Source: Acidobacteriaceae bacterium (GTDB taxonomy: Bacteria > Acidobacteriota > Terriglobia > Terriglobales > Acidobacteriaceae). Taken from it: 40,397 bases of DNA. Each line of letters opens with the position of its first letter. Positions within the stretch are counted from its first letter, which is position 1. Where the stretch lies: the NCBI GenBank assembly GCA_030040425.1, contig JASHTS010000148.1, positions 1-40,397 of the forward strand, in the 5' to 3' direction. Below, one piece after another: positions 17,466 through 26,146 of the stretch. A program made the translations under genes and the position numbers. The notes below the pieces were generated by a model that was given only the letters and a program-made list of their open reading frames with translations, did not search any database and was not told the DNA's origin.

Positions 17466-19273
17466 CGAACGCGGAGCACGATGATGGTCTCGTCATCGAA
17501 GCGGTCTTTGCTGCCCTGAAAGCGGGTGACGTCGGCGAGGATCTCGTCGGCAATCTCCTGAGCCGGGCGGTCGCGGTTGGCGCAGAGCAATTCTGCGAGC
17601 CGCTCCTGGCCGTACATCTCGTCCTTGTCATTCTCTGCGTCCAAAATGCCGTCGGAGACAAAGACGATGGCATCGCCCGGTTGCGTAGCCAGGTTGAATT
17701 CTTCGTAGGTTACGTCGGGAAACATGCCCAGGGGAAAGCCCTCCGCCTTGACGGTGAGCGATTCGCCGGCGCGACAGAAGACCGGCTGCACGGCGCCGGA
17801 GTTGGCCACCTGCAGGGTCTGGTTTTCGTCGTTCCAGAGCGCATAGAGCATGGTCACGTATTGTGAATCGAGCCTGCGCTCCTGCAGCGAGTCATTCAGG
17901 CTCTTGAGCATCTCTGCCGGCCCGAGTTGTTGCTGTGCGGCCGAGCGCATGATGCCGCTCACCAGCGCGGCAAAGAGCGCAGCAGGCGCGGCTTTGCCGC
18001 TTACGTCGCCGAGAACGATGGCGGTGCGGCTGGGCCCATACTCGATGAAGTCGTAGAGGTCGCCGCCGATGGAGCGCGCGGGAAGAAAGCGCACCGCCAG
18101 ATCGGCATGTTCGTGCACAGGTGCGTGCTGGGGAAGCAAACGGAGCTGCACTTCGCGCGCCATGGCCAGATCGCGCTCGAGCTGCCGTTCCTGCCTTCGC
18201 ACGGCCTGATAGAGGCGCGCATTTTCGATGGCGATGGCAATCTGCGAACCGAGCGTAGTGAGAATGCGCTCGTGCCCCTCGTTGAAAAAGCCCGTGCGCG
18301 TGTGCTCGAGATCGAGCACGCCGATGACGCGGCCCTTGTAAAACAACGGCACGATGAGCTCCGAGCGGGTCTCCGGATTCATCTCGAGATACCGCGGATC
18401 CTTGTGCACGTCGGGCACGTTGATGGGCCGCCACTCGCGCACCGCCGCGCCCACAAGGCCGCTCGTGACCGGGATGCGGCGCATGGGTGCATGGGAGTAG
18501 CCGAAGCGCCACGCATAGCGCGTGATGAGCACCTCGCCTTTCTCATCGAGCAGCATGATGCTGAACATCTGGTAGTCGATGAGGCGGCGCAGAAGCTGGC
18601 CGACGCGTTCGAGGAGGGGATTGAGATCGAGGATCGAGGCCAGTTCCACCGCGATCTCATTGAGCACCTCAAGCGTCTGCGCCTGGCGCGAGACACGCGC
18701 ATAGAGCCGCGCGTTTTCAATGGCCTGCGCAATGCGCGACGCGGTGACGGTGAGCAGATGCAGGTGCTCGGGGCGAAAGTAGCCGGCCTCCTCGCTTTCA
18801 ATGTCCATCACGCCAATAAGGCGGTTTTTGGCAATCAGCGGCACCGCCAGTTCCGAGCGCACGTCGGGGTTGGCGGCGACGTAGTGTTCTGAGGTGGAGA
18901 CGTCATTGAGCAGCATCGGCAGGCGTGTGAGAGCCACCTGGCCCACGATGCCTTTGCCCAGGGGCAGGCGTATGCGCTCCGCCTGGGGCGTGTGGCCGAT
19001 CTGGAAGCGCATGCGCAGGTCGTTGGTGCGGTCGTTGAGCAGGAAGATGGCGAAGATGCGGTAATTGATCACCGCGCGCACCAGCTCGGAGGTGCGATTG
19101 AGCAGCGTCTGCAAGTCGAGCGTGGTGTTGAGCGTGTCCGTGAGCTTTAAGAGGAACGCCGCGTCCACCGGCTCGATGCGGGGATTGAGCGGATCGAGAG
19201 CCGAAGATTCCGCAGGACGATAATCGCCTTCGAGCTCGTGCGGCGCGGACGGAGTTGGCGGGGTTTCCGGCAT
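17462..19273 (-). CDS. GAF-GAF-PP2C serine phosphatase (RsbU/SpoIIE type)
   Basis: 603-residue signalling phosphatase that should dephosphorylate an anti-anti-sigma (STAS) protein in partner switching. Two GAF sensor domains lie at about 45-205 and 207-375, each ending with an IAxAIENARLY helix; a charged helix (RQERQLERDLAMAREVQLRLLP) links to the PP2C domain at about 395-603. Metal-binding motifs are present: IGGDLYDF, LGDVSGKAAPAALFA, FVSDGILDAEN and DDETIIVLRV. No STAS, anti-sigma kinase or sigma factor gene is adjacent, so its target is elsewhere. The ATG lacks a clear Shine-Dalgarno. Probably transcribed ahead of aroA, an odd pairing. Confidence 0.9.
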   Translation of the reverse strand: MPETPPTPSAPHELEGDYRPAESSALDPLNPRIEPVDAAFLLKLTDTLNTTLDLQTLLNRTSELVRAVINYRIFAIFLLNDRTNDLRMRFQIGHTPQAERIRLPLGKGIVGQVALTRLPMLLNDVSTSEHYVAANPDVRSELAVPLIAKNRLIGVMDIESEEAGYFRPEHLHLLTVTASRIAQAIENARLYARVSRQAQTLEVLNEIAVELASILDLNPLLERVGQLLRRLIDYQMFSIMLLDEKGEVLITRYAWRFGYSHAPMRRIPVTSGLVGAAVREWRPINVPDVHKDPRYLEMNPETRSELIVPLFYKGRVIGVLDLEHTRTGFFNEGHERILTTLGSQIAIAIENARLYQAVRRQERQLERDLAMAREVQLRLLPQHAPVHEHADLAVRFLPARSIGGDLYDFIEYGPSRTAIVLGDVSGKAAPAALFAALVSGIMRSAAQQQLGPAEMLKSLNDSLQERRLDSQYVTMLYALWNDENQTLQVANSGAVQPVFCRAGESLTVKAEGFPLGMFPDVTYEEFNLATQPGDAIVFVSDGILDAENDKDEMYGQERLAELLCANRDRPAQEIADEILADVTRFQGSKDRFDDETIIVLRVR

Positions 19274-19343
19274 CGGCGTAGAGAGGAATCATACAGCAGG
19301 AGATGCGGTTCGGCAGTCTGCGAACGGAACTAAACTTGTACCT

Positions 19344-19886
19344 ATGATACCGGTCGGCTACATGGCGAAGATCTCATGCAAGAAGCCGGATTTCCTTCAG
19401 GCGGAATCGATTGTCGATGTCTATTCCGTCTCCTCCTGCGTGAATGAGGAGTTCGCGGATTATATCGGCCTCTGGAGGCACAACGGCTATTGGCTGTTCG
19501 ATTCGCCGAGGATCATCAGGGAAATCGCGGAAGAGAAGTCGATCGACGTCAAGGATTCGCTTTTGTTCTACTACGAGGCCTATGAAAAGGAGTTTACGGG
19601 CGAGGCCTGGAGGCAATTCGCGCCGGAGGCTGGAATGGCGACAAAGATTGAAAAGCCCGCGGAAAAGAGACTCGAAGGATTCGATGTAGTCACGTTCTTC
19701 GCCGGGAACTCCCCGGAATGTTCCCCACTTTCGTGCAACAGCCTGGCGGATACCCTGTCGTCCAACAAACATTGTCTGTTCGATTCATTCGAGATGGCAA
19801 AATCTCACTTGGATGCCGGGGACTTCATCGGGTGTGAGCACGGGCCATATCGCATCTTCGCAGTTTATTCCGTCCCTTGGCCCTGA
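19344..19886 (+). CDS. Conserved hypothetical protein (180 aa), function unknown
   Basis: Soluble 180-residue protein without signal peptide or transmembrane helix. Notable segments are YIGLWRHNGYWLFDSP, LLFYYEAYEKEF, LEGFDVVTF, the Cys-rich SPECSPLSCN, and a C-terminal CEHGPYRIFAVYSV; I recall similar features in uncharacterised proteins of other bacteria, but assign no function. Base composition is clearly less GC-rich than its neighbours. The start may be the ATG at 19344 or 19362; neither has a good Shine-Dalgarno. The last codons (PWP, stop) fall inside a CCCTGNN heptamer array, so the present C-terminus may have been reshaped by the repeat. Divergent from the phosphatase gene. An immunity- or toxin-associated role is conceivable but unsupported. 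Confidence 0.7.
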   Translation: MIPVGYMAKISCKKPDFLQAESIVDVYSVSSCVNEEFADYIGLWRHNGYWLFDSPRIIREIAEEKSIDVKDSLLFYYEAYEKEFTGEAWRQFAPEAGMATKIEKPAEKRLEGFDVVTFFAGNSPECSPLSCNSLADTLSSNKHCLFDSFEMAKSHLDAGDFIGCEHGPYRIFAVYSVPWP

Positions 19887-19922
19887 TCCCTGACCCCTGA
19901 CCCCAGTTCCCTGGTCCCTGCC
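19874..19922. repeat. CCCTGNN heptamer array overlapping a stop codon
   Basis: Seven consecutive heptamers: CCCTTGG, CCCTGAT, CCCTGAC, CCCTGAC, CCCAGTT, CCCTGGT, CCCTGCC. The first two units encode the end of the 180-aa protein, including its TGA stop at 19884-19886; the array ends 4 bp before the stop of the convergent deoC. Confidence 0.85.
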
Positions 19923-19926
19923 TTTT

Positions 19927-20682
19927 TCACTCGGCGCCGAGTTCGCGCAGGATGGCTACCGAGGCCGACGCGCCGATGCGGTTGGCGCCGGCATCCAGCA
20001 GGGCGCGCACATCGTCGAGCGAGCGAATGCCGCCGGCTGCCTTCACGCCGCAGCGTCCGCCGGCTACGCCGCGCATCAGCGCTACGTCGGCGGCATTTGC
20101 GCCGCCCGATGCGAAGCCCGTGGAGGTGCGGATGAAGTCCGCGCCGGCCTGGATGGCGATCTCGGCGGCGCGCAGCTTTTCTTCCATGTTGAGCAGCGAG
20201 GTTTCCAAGATGACCTTGAGCAGCGCGCCATGATGGTGCGCGACGCCGGCGACGGCATGAACGGTGTGCTGGACAGCGTGGTGATCGCCGCCTTTGAGCA
20301 GGCCGATGGGAATCGCCATGTCCAGTTCGCGCACGCCCAGCCGGGAAAGCGAGGCGGCCTCATGGCGCAGCGTGGAAACCAGGGAAGCGCCGAACGGAAA
20401 ACCAAGGACGGCGCCTACCTGGACTCCGCTGCCGGAGAGTGCGTTGACCGCAACGGAGGCCCAGACCGGGTTCACCATGGCGCAGGCAAAGCGATAACGT
20501 TCGGCTTCCTCGCAGAGCCGTTCGATCTGCGCGCGCGTAGCCTCGGGATGGAGCAGTGTGTGATCGATTATGGCAGCAAGAGATTGCCAGTTGGCGAGAG
20601 CCTGGGCGGCAAATGCAGGCGCGTCGAACGTACCATTGTCAAATTCCAGGTCGGATTCCTGGATCGGGGTCATAGCTTTCAT
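19927..20682 (-). CDS. deoC: Deoxyribose-phosphate aldolase (DeoC family) with altered active site
   Basis: 251-residue TIM-barrel aldolase normally cleaving 2-deoxyribose-5-phosphate to acetaldehyde and glyceraldehyde-3-phosphate. The ATG at 20682 has AAGGAG 9 nt upstream; the frame continues upstream but only as an antisense-like shadow of hpt. Family marks: IDHTLLHPEAT, AVLGFPFGAS, ELDMAIPIGLLK (Asp121), KVILETSLL and CGVKAAGGIRSLDD (Lys214, equivalent to E. coli Lys201). In the hallmark FIKTSTG segment, where Lys167 of E. coli forms the Schiff base, this protein reads FIRTSTGF: Arg185 replaces it (CGC codon). Either Lys214 takes over or activity is changed or lost. Downstream of hpt in a probable salvage unit. 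Confidence 0.9.
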   Translation of the reverse strand: MKAMTPIQESDLEFDNGTFDAPAFAAQALANWQSLAAIIDHTLLHPEATRAQIERLCEEAERYRFACAMVNPVWASVAVNALSGSGVQVGAVLGFPFGASLVSTLRHEAASLSRLGVRELDMAIPIGLLKGGDHHAVQHTVHAVAGVAHHHGALLKVILETSLLNMEEKLRAAEIAIQAGADFIRTSTGFASGGANAADVALMRGVAGGRCGVKAAGGIRSLDDVRALLDAGANRIGASASVAILRELGAE

Positions 20683-20693
20683 AGGTAAAGGCT

Positions 20694-20810
20694 CCTTGCC
20701 GTACAAACCGGGCTCTGCTTCGGCCTTTGGGCAATCTCCGGACACCGAGTATAGTGCACCCCGGTATCCGGGCCAACTGAATAGATGCAGGATAGGGCGG
20801 TACGGCAAGG
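20694..20810. repeat. Inverted repeat in the hpt-deoC gap
   Basis: CCTTGCCGTAC (20694-20704) and GTACGGCAAGG (20800-20810) are perfect 11-bp complements 95 bp apart, and between them lies the small hairpin CCCGG-TAT-CCGGG around 20759-20772. The left arm abuts the deoC Shine-Dalgarno, so pairing in the minus-strand mRNA could affect deoC translation. Confidence 0.45.
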
Positions 20811-20840
20811 GATCGCCGGCAGGGTACCGAAGTGTGATGG

Positions 20841-21386
20841 CTATTCGCCTGGAGCCGACGGCATCAAACAGATATCGGGCAGGTTGCGATAGCGCTCGGC
20901 ATAGTCCATTCCGTAGCCGATGACAAAAAGATTCGGTATGGAAAAGCCTACGTAATCGGCGTTGATGTTTTCGATCCGGCGAGAAGGTTTGTCGAGCAGC
21001 GCGGCGATGCGCAGCGTCTTCGGATGCTGCTGAAGGAAGAGTTTGCGCAGGTATGCGAGCGTGAGGCCGGTGTCGAGGATGTCTTCCACGACAAGAACAT
21101 TCTTGCCCTCGATGGGCTGGTCGAGGTCTTTGATGAGCTTGACCGCGCCGGAGGAACGTTGCCCGCTGCCGTAGCTGGAAACGGCGACAAAGTCGAAAGT
21201 GGCATCGGCATGAATGGCGCGTGCCAGGTCGGCCAGAAACGGCGCGGCGCCCTTGAGCACGCCGATCATCACCAGCCGCTCGCCGTTCAGGTCGCGGGTA
21301 ATCTGGGCGCCCATCTCGGCAACACGTTCGGCGATCTGCTGCCGGGAATAAAGAACTTCGAGTCCCTGATTGGTCACGGTGGGCAT
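20841..21386 (-). CDS. hpt: Hypoxanthine phosphoribosyltransferase
   Basis: 181-residue purine-salvage enzyme making IMP or GMP from hypoxanthine or guanine and PRPP. The PRPP-binding loop VVEDILDTGLT lies at about 99-109; GVLKGAAPFLADL and SSYGSGQRSSG supply the other loops, and FVIGYGMDYAERYRNLPDI is the conserved C-terminal segment with the base-binding region. The ATG at 21386 is preferred over a GTG two codons earlier. It is 158 bp upstream of deoC on the same strand, a sensible nucleoside-salvage pairing. Confidence 0.95.
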   Translation of the reverse strand: MPTVTNQGLEVLYSRQQIAERVAEMGAQITRDLNGERLVMIGVLKGAAPFLADLARAIHADATFDFVAVSSYGSGQRSSGAVKLIKDLDQPIEGKNVLVVEDILDTGLTLAYLRKLFLQQHPKTLRIAALLDKPSRRIENINADYVGFSIPNLFVIGYGMDYAERYRNLPDICLMPSAPGE

Positions 21387-21500
21387 GCACACAGTATCAG
21401 GCCAATTATCCTTGCGCGCGCCTGTGTAAATCGAGCTTTGAATTCAAGCGGTTTCGGGCTCGAACCCGCGGGAGGGCAGCCGCGTCTATACTAGGAAGAG

Positions 21501-22283
21501 ATGTATCCGTTTATTCATATTGGGCACTTTAATCTCCCCACCTTCGGCCTGATGCTGTGGCTGGCTGCCGTGGCCGCTGCGATCGTGGTCGACCGGGGTT
21601 TCCGTCGTGCGCACATTGACGCCGATGCGGTGGGGATCGTGGCCGTAACCGTGGTGGCCGGCATCGTGGGCGCCAAGATATGGCATGTGCTCGACACGCC
21701 TGCCGATTTTCACGAACTGGGCTGGCGCGTGCTCTACGATCCAGCCGGATTTGCCTGGTACGGCGGGCTGACCTTCGGCATCGCTGCGCTCGTGTTTCAG
21801 GGCTGGCGTGCCAAGATCGGCGCGCTGCGCACGCTCGACCTGGCGGCGCCTGCGGCCGCTGTCGGCTACGGGCTGGGGCGCATCGGCTGCTTTCTGTCGG
21901 GCGACGGCTGCTACGGAATTCCCACCAAGATGCCCTGGGGCATGAGCTTTCCCCACGGCATCGACCCCACCACGGTGCGCGTGCATCCCACGCCGCTCTA
22001 CGAGATGGCCGCCGGGCTTCTCATCGGCTTGTGGCTGTGGCGCAGAGGCGGCAAGCCGCATGCCAGCGGGTCCATCCTGGGCCTGTACCTGCTGCTGAGC
22101 GGCATTGCGCGCTTCCTGGTTGAATTCATCCGCCGCAACCCCAAGGTGCTGTGGGGGCTTTCCAATGCGCAACTGGCCAGCGCCGGAGCGGCGCTCGCCG
22201 GCGTCGGCATCCTGGTGTGGACGGCGACGCGGCAGGCCAAAAGAGCCGAGCCGGTGACAGCGGCGGTCGAAAAGCCGGCCTGA
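21501..22283 (+). CDS. lgt: Prolipoprotein diacylglyceryl transferase (Lgt family)
   Basis: 260-residue integral inner-membrane enzyme with about seven hydrophobic segments; the family transfers diacylglycerol from phosphatidylglycerol to the lipobox cysteine of prolipoproteins. It opens with MYPFIHIGHFNLPTFG, carries the signature-like GLGRIGCFLSGDGCYG, HPTPLYEMAAG and RFLVEFIRRNP. Compared with E. coli Lgt, the essential His103 position (FHGG) is WYGG here and Asn146 of GRLGNF is Cys; both substitutions occur in other Lgt clades as far as I recall, so this is a variant and not necessarily inactive. AGGA 5-6 nt before the ATG supports the start. Single gene, divergent from hpt. Confidence 0.9.
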   Translation: MYPFIHIGHFNLPTFGLMLWLAAVAAAIVVDRGFRRAHIDADAVGIVAVTVVAGIVGAKIWHVLDTPADFHELGWRVLYDPAGFAWYGGLTFGIAALVFQGWRAKIGALRTLDLAAPAAAVGYGLGRIGCFLSGDGCYGIPTKMPWGMSFPHGIDPTTVRVHPTPLYEMAAGLLIGLWLWRRGGKPHASGSILGLYLLLSGIARFLVEFIRRNPKVLWGLSNAQLASAGAALAGVGILVWTATRQAKRAEPVTAAVEKPA

Positions 22284-22332
22284 CCCTGCCTGCGGCTGAC
22301 TCCTGGACCAACTGCTTCGACCCGAAACGCGT

Positions 22333-25161
22333 TCAGAATGAAAAGAACGCCTGGAAACTGAAGGCGCGGTTGCCGGGCGTCGCGCTTTGAAAGCCCGGCG
22401 CTAGAGCCTGCGACTGATTGAAGAGCGGCGAGAGCAGAACGCCATTGGGCGGGGCCAGATTGACCACGTTAAAGAGATTGGCCGCGCTCAAGACAAACGT
22501 GAGGTTGTAGCGCCGGGGCGCGGACTCATCCAGGCGCACCGATCCGCTGCCCCCGCTCAAACCACGGCCGCTCACGCTGCCTCCCGTCTGGTAGCTTTGT
22601 CCTTCCTTGGCGGCGGCCATGCGCGGTCCCACGCCAATCACTTTGCTCAGGCGCAGGTGAACCACGGCGTTTGCCGGACCCGTCCCGGCTCCGAAGGGAA
22701 CCATGCGCTCGCCTTTTCCGGTGGGATCGGTATCCAGGCAGCCGTACTGCGTTGCCATGACATTGGCTGCGCCGCAGGCGCCGTAGGTGGGCCGCGCGTT
22801 GAACTGATTGCTCCCGGTCGCGTCGCTACCGATGGTCAGGTTGTAAGGCGTGCCCGATTGCGCCACCAACAGGGAACTCACGCTGACGCCGAAAGGGGCA
22901 TTCCACGAGCCGACCAATAGAAGCCGCTGCCGGTTGTCAAAGGTTGCGCGGCCGTAATCAAGGCCCGGGTCCTGGGGCACCGAAGGAATATAGTACGCCC
23001 CCTGCGTATCGCTCTTTGCTTCATTCAGCAGGTAATTTGCATTCACCGTCAGGCGCTTGAGCCGGACGCTGGCGGTGAAGATGAGCTGATTTTGGCGGTA
23101 AACGCCGCCCGACTGGAACTGATAGTTATCGATTGCAGGAGGTGAACCGGTGACGGTATAGGAGGCAACATCGAAGGACGGAGCGCTTACGTTGTTGGAA
23201 AGATACTGGTGAACACCCCGGGTATAAAGATAGGTTACATTGGCCATGATTTTTCCGGTGACCTGCCGGTCGACGCCGATGCCGGTTTGCATATCGAGCG
23301 CGGCGTGGAAGTGCCGGTCAATGGATTGATAACTGGGAAAGGAACCCGGCGTAGAACTCAACACGGAGAGCGGTTCCGGCGCTGAGGGATCGAAAAAATC
23401 CGGATCTTCGACCACGTAACCCGTCGCATTGACGTCATTGAGATGGATGGCCTTGATCACATAGGGAGTACCCGAGTTAGCGCTGAAGAAGTTCGGCACC
23501 GTGAACCGGTCATAGAACCATCCGGAGCCGGCGCGAATGACGGTCTTCGGCTGCCCTGCGCCACTGCCGCGATCGGGACTCCAGGCAATGGCGAGCCGTG
23601 GCGCCCAGTCGGCATGATCGCGAATCCGATTCTGGCCCTCGAGCCGGAGGCCCGCGGAAAGATTGAGATTAGGCCTCCAGTGCCAGTCATCCTGAAAGAA
23701 AAATGCTCCATCGAAGAGCAGGACGCTGGCCAGGGGATTGTTCACGATCGTGCTTGTATACAGGGCAGGCGTTCCCGACTGGTACGCGTCGACGGTATCG
23801 AAGGTGTAAATGCCGTTCATTCCCGCAGTCGAGTAGCTTTGGTCGTCGTACAAGCGGAGGCGCGTTCCGAAGCGGAGCGTGTGGGCGCCGGTAATCGCAG
23901 TTGAGTAGTTCTGCAGCTCGAAGTTGTTCTGTGAGTCGCGCGCAACGCCCGCGGGGCTGCCTCCGCCGCTGAAAGCTCCCTGGACCACGAGGGATGGGCT
24001 TCCGTTCCCCGGCACCTGGTCGTTGTAAATGCGGCTCCATTGGAAATGGGTCTCGTTCACGAACTGCGCATTGGCCACGATGGTATCGCCGAACTGAAGG
24101 GCGTTTTCTTCGCTGATGACGTTGCTCGACTGCGAGGGCAGATCGAGCGCGCCTACGCCGCTCGCGTTCTGCCGGGTCCTGTAAAAGGAGTCGCGCAGGG
24201 TGAGCGTGCTTTTTCCAAGCTGAATGTCGATGCGCGGATTCGCGGAGAGATAATCGACCGGCGTCGGAAACGCCTCGGAGACAACAAGGCCTGTGTTCTG
24301 AGGATTGACTGCATCGACGATCGCCTGATTTTGCCGGGATACGTAATAGCCGCTGAAGAATCCGGAGGCGCGTTTGGAGAGCGGCCCGCTGAGATTGCCG
24401 ACGATGGCGTACTGGTAGTAGGTGGGTTGCGCAGCCACCAGCGGCACGGCGGTGTTCAGCACGGAATCATTCCCGCTGCTTGCTATGCTGCCCTCCAGTT
24501 TTTGCGTGCCGGGCTTGGTAATGACCTCCACGCGGCCGTAGCCCAGACGGTCGAACTCCGCCGAGAAGGGATTCTGGTTGACGCGGACCTCGAGGATCGA
24601 CGACTTGGGGGGAAGCTGATCTCCGGCGAAACCGTCGATGTAAATTTGCCCGCCACTCGGACCTGCTGCGGGCCCGGCCAGCGCCTGCAGCTCGTTGCGC
24701 AGCTCGTCGGGGTCGTCGGAAAGAGCATTGAGAGCATTGCCGCTCAGCACCATTGCGCTCGAGTTCTGATCGGCGTTGAGGCCGAGCCCGCCCGGCTGGC
24801 CGGAGATGGTCACGTTCTGCGTCTCTACGGCAATCTTGAGCAGGGCCGTGACCTCCCGCGTCCGGCCCGCAGTCACGACGACACCGGAGATGGTTTGCGG
24901 CGAGAATCCCCTGGCCTCGAGAGAGATCGAGTAAATGCCTGGCGCGAGCGCAGCAAAGGCAAACAGGCCGTCGGCTCCGGAATGGGTCTGCAGAGTTAAG
25001 CCGGCACCCGTCACGATGACCCGGGCGCCGGGGATGGCCGCTCCGCTGGGGTCGAGGACGATGCCGCGAAGCTCTCCCGTTTGGCTCACAGCCCTCGCCG
25101 GCGCAAGCAGCGGGAGGAGCGCCAGCGCAAGAAAACCCAGCAATCGCAGACCGAACTTCAT
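22333..25161 (-). CDS. TonB-dependent receptor with carboxypeptidase-regulatory domain (Oar-like)
   Basis: 942-residue outer-membrane transporter. A signal peptide (LLGFLALALLPLLAPARA) is followed by a carboxypeptidase-regulatory-like beta domain at about 28-115 (GELRGIVLDPSGAAIPGARV), a plug region at about 120-225 containing IYIDGF, NPFSAEFDRLGYGRVEVITK, and a long beta-barrel rich in alternating aromatic strands that ends AFSFQAFFSF, the terminal Phe recognised by the BAM machinery. This architecture is greatly expanded in acidobacteria and is thought to import glycans or other large ligands. AGGGGA precedes the ATG closely. No ligand-processing gene is adjacent; SprT-like and secreted protein genes lie upstream on the same strand. 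Confidence 0.9.
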   Translation of the reverse strand: MKFGLRLLGFLALALLPLLAPARAVSQTGELRGIVLDPSGAAIPGARVIVTGAGLTLQTHSGADGLFAFAALAPGIYSISLEARGFSPQTISGVVVTAGRTREVTALLKIAVETQNVTISGQPGGLGLNADQNSSAMVLSGNALNALSDDPDELRNELQALAGPAAGPSGGQIYIDGFAGDQLPPKSSILEVRVNQNPFSAEFDRLGYGRVEVITKPGTQKLEGSIASSGNDSVLNTAVPLVAAQPTYYQYAIVGNLSGPLSKRASGFFSGYYVSRQNQAIVDAVNPQNTGLVVSEAFPTPVDYLSANPRIDIQLGKSTLTLRDSFYRTRQNASGVGALDLPSQSSNVISEENALQFGDTIVANAQFVNETHFQWSRIYNDQVPGNGSPSLVVQGAFSGGGSPAGVARDSQNNFELQNYSTAITGAHTLRFGTRLRLYDDQSYSTAGMNGIYTFDTVDAYQSGTPALYTSTIVNNPLASVLLFDGAFFFQDDWHWRPNLNLSAGLRLEGQNRIRDHADWAPRLAIAWSPDRGSGAGQPKTVIRAGSGWFYDRFTVPNFFSANSGTPYVIKAIHLNDVNATGYVVEDPDFFDPSAPEPLSVLSSTPGSFPSYQSIDRHFHAALDMQTGIGVDRQVTGKIMANVTYLYTRGVHQYLSNNVSAPSFDVASYTVTGSPPAIDNYQFQSGGVYRQNQLIFTASVRLKRLTVNANYLLNEAKSDTQGAYYIPSVPQDPGLDYGRATFDNRQRLLLVGSWNAPFGVSVSSLLVAQSGTPYNLTIGSDATGSNQFNARPTYGACGAANVMATQYGCLDTDPTGKGERMVPFGAGTGPANAVVHLRLSKVIGVGPRMAAAKEGQSYQTGGSVSGRGLSGGSGSVRLDESAPRRYNLTFVLSAANLFNVVNLAPPNGVLLSPLFNQSQALAPGFQSATPGNRAFSFQAFFSF

Positions 25162-25428
25162 GTTCCCCTGTTTGCGTCGGCAACTCGCAACTGGCCGAGT
25201 AGCAAAATCAAACTATGCCCGTCGCCAAAACGAGCGACAGAGCCACTCTTTGCCCCGCCAGGTCTCGCAGATGGGGAAAGTGCCGCCTTGACGAACCGAT
25301 TGCCCCGATGGAGCGATTCCGGCCCGGGGGTCATGGCGGGAAAAGATAGATATGAAACTTCGGTTAAGAGTTTCTCATGGCTAACGGAAAGTGCGAAGCA
25401 AAATTTGCCGGAATGCGGAACGCGGCGG

Positions 25429-26121
25429 CTAAAGGCGCTTCAGAAACGCCAGAGCTTCAGCCAACTGCGGAAAGCGCGCTTCCTCGGCCTTGAACTCGCG
25501 CGAATGCACACAGCGGCGCAGGCCGCGCATGCGCACAGGGTATTTAAGGTGAAGCATCTCGTGATAGAGCAGGTACTCGAGCGCGTAGCGAGGGCTCGAG
25601 GGCCGGTCGAAGACGCGGCTCACCACAATGGTGTTATGCGCGGCGTCGTAATGGCCGAGCGAGCGCTTGGCCAGGTGCTCGCTCCAGGTGAGCTCGGGCC
25701 GGCCCAGCAGCCCGCTGAAGAAGCGCAAGTTGAGCGAGTCGAAGATCTCGTCCAGGTGAAAGTACCGGCCTTCGGGGCCGAAGTAGCGCTTGCTGCCGCG
25801 CGCCGTGCGAATCAATTCCGTCTGCCGCGTAACGGCGGCGCTTGAAGCGAAGCGCTTGAAGCGCAGGTTGTGCGCGGCATCAACCGGCTTGCGAGGGAAG
25901 TAAAGCTTCGACAGCAAAATGTGGGCGATGGCGCGGATCACGCTTTCCGGCGCGCCTTCGAGCAGATCGGAAAGGCTGACGAAGATCTGCCCCTTGCGCA
26001 GGCGGATGGTCGTATTCAGAGACGTAAACCGCCGGAAGCGGATCTGCAGGGGCGGCATGGGCGCTCGTGGCCGCAGTACCCGGTATTCCTCCTGAAAAAT
26101 GGGGACAAAGTCGGGGATCAC
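25429..26121 (-). CDS. SprT-like zinc metalloprotein
   Basis: About 230 residues. A C-terminal HExxH-type site, YHEMLHLKYPVRMRG, followed by CVHSREFKAEEARFP with a further His, matches SprT/M48-like putative metallopeptidases; the upstream SRVFDRPSSPRYALEYLL helix fits too. The N-terminal third (IRLRKGQIFVSLSDLLEGAP) is a conserved companion region. No signal peptide, so cytoplasmic. The start is unclear: GTG at 26121 (or TTG one codon earlier), without a Shine-Dalgarno, while a good GGAGGA at about codon 12 is not followed by a usable start until the ATG at Met22. Substrate unknown; some relatives act on DNA-protein crosslinks, which cannot be assumed here. Confidence 0.8.
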   Translation of the reverse strand: MIPDFVPIFQEEYRVLRPRAPMPPLQIRFRRFTSLNTTIRLRKGQIFVSLSDLLEGAPESVIRAIAHILLSKLYFPRKPVDAAHNLRFKRFASSAAVTRQTELIRTARGSKRYFGPEGRYFHLDEIFDSLNLRFFSGLLGRPELTWSEHLAKRSLGHYDAAHNTIVVSRVFDRPSSPRYALEYLLYHEMLHLKYPVRMRGLRRCVHSREFKAEEARFPQLAEALAFLKRL

Positions 26122-26146
26122 CAAGAGGAGAATATCAGGGTCATGG

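Noticed and set aside
20683-21390. N-terminal extension of the deoC frame
   Set aside because: It runs through hpt in another frame; the ATG at 20682 has a strong Shine-Dalgarno.
21501-22283. Lgt as an inactive paralogue
   Set aside because: The Tyr and Cys substitutions at key E. coli positions also occur in other Lgt groups as far as I recall, and all other motifs are kept.
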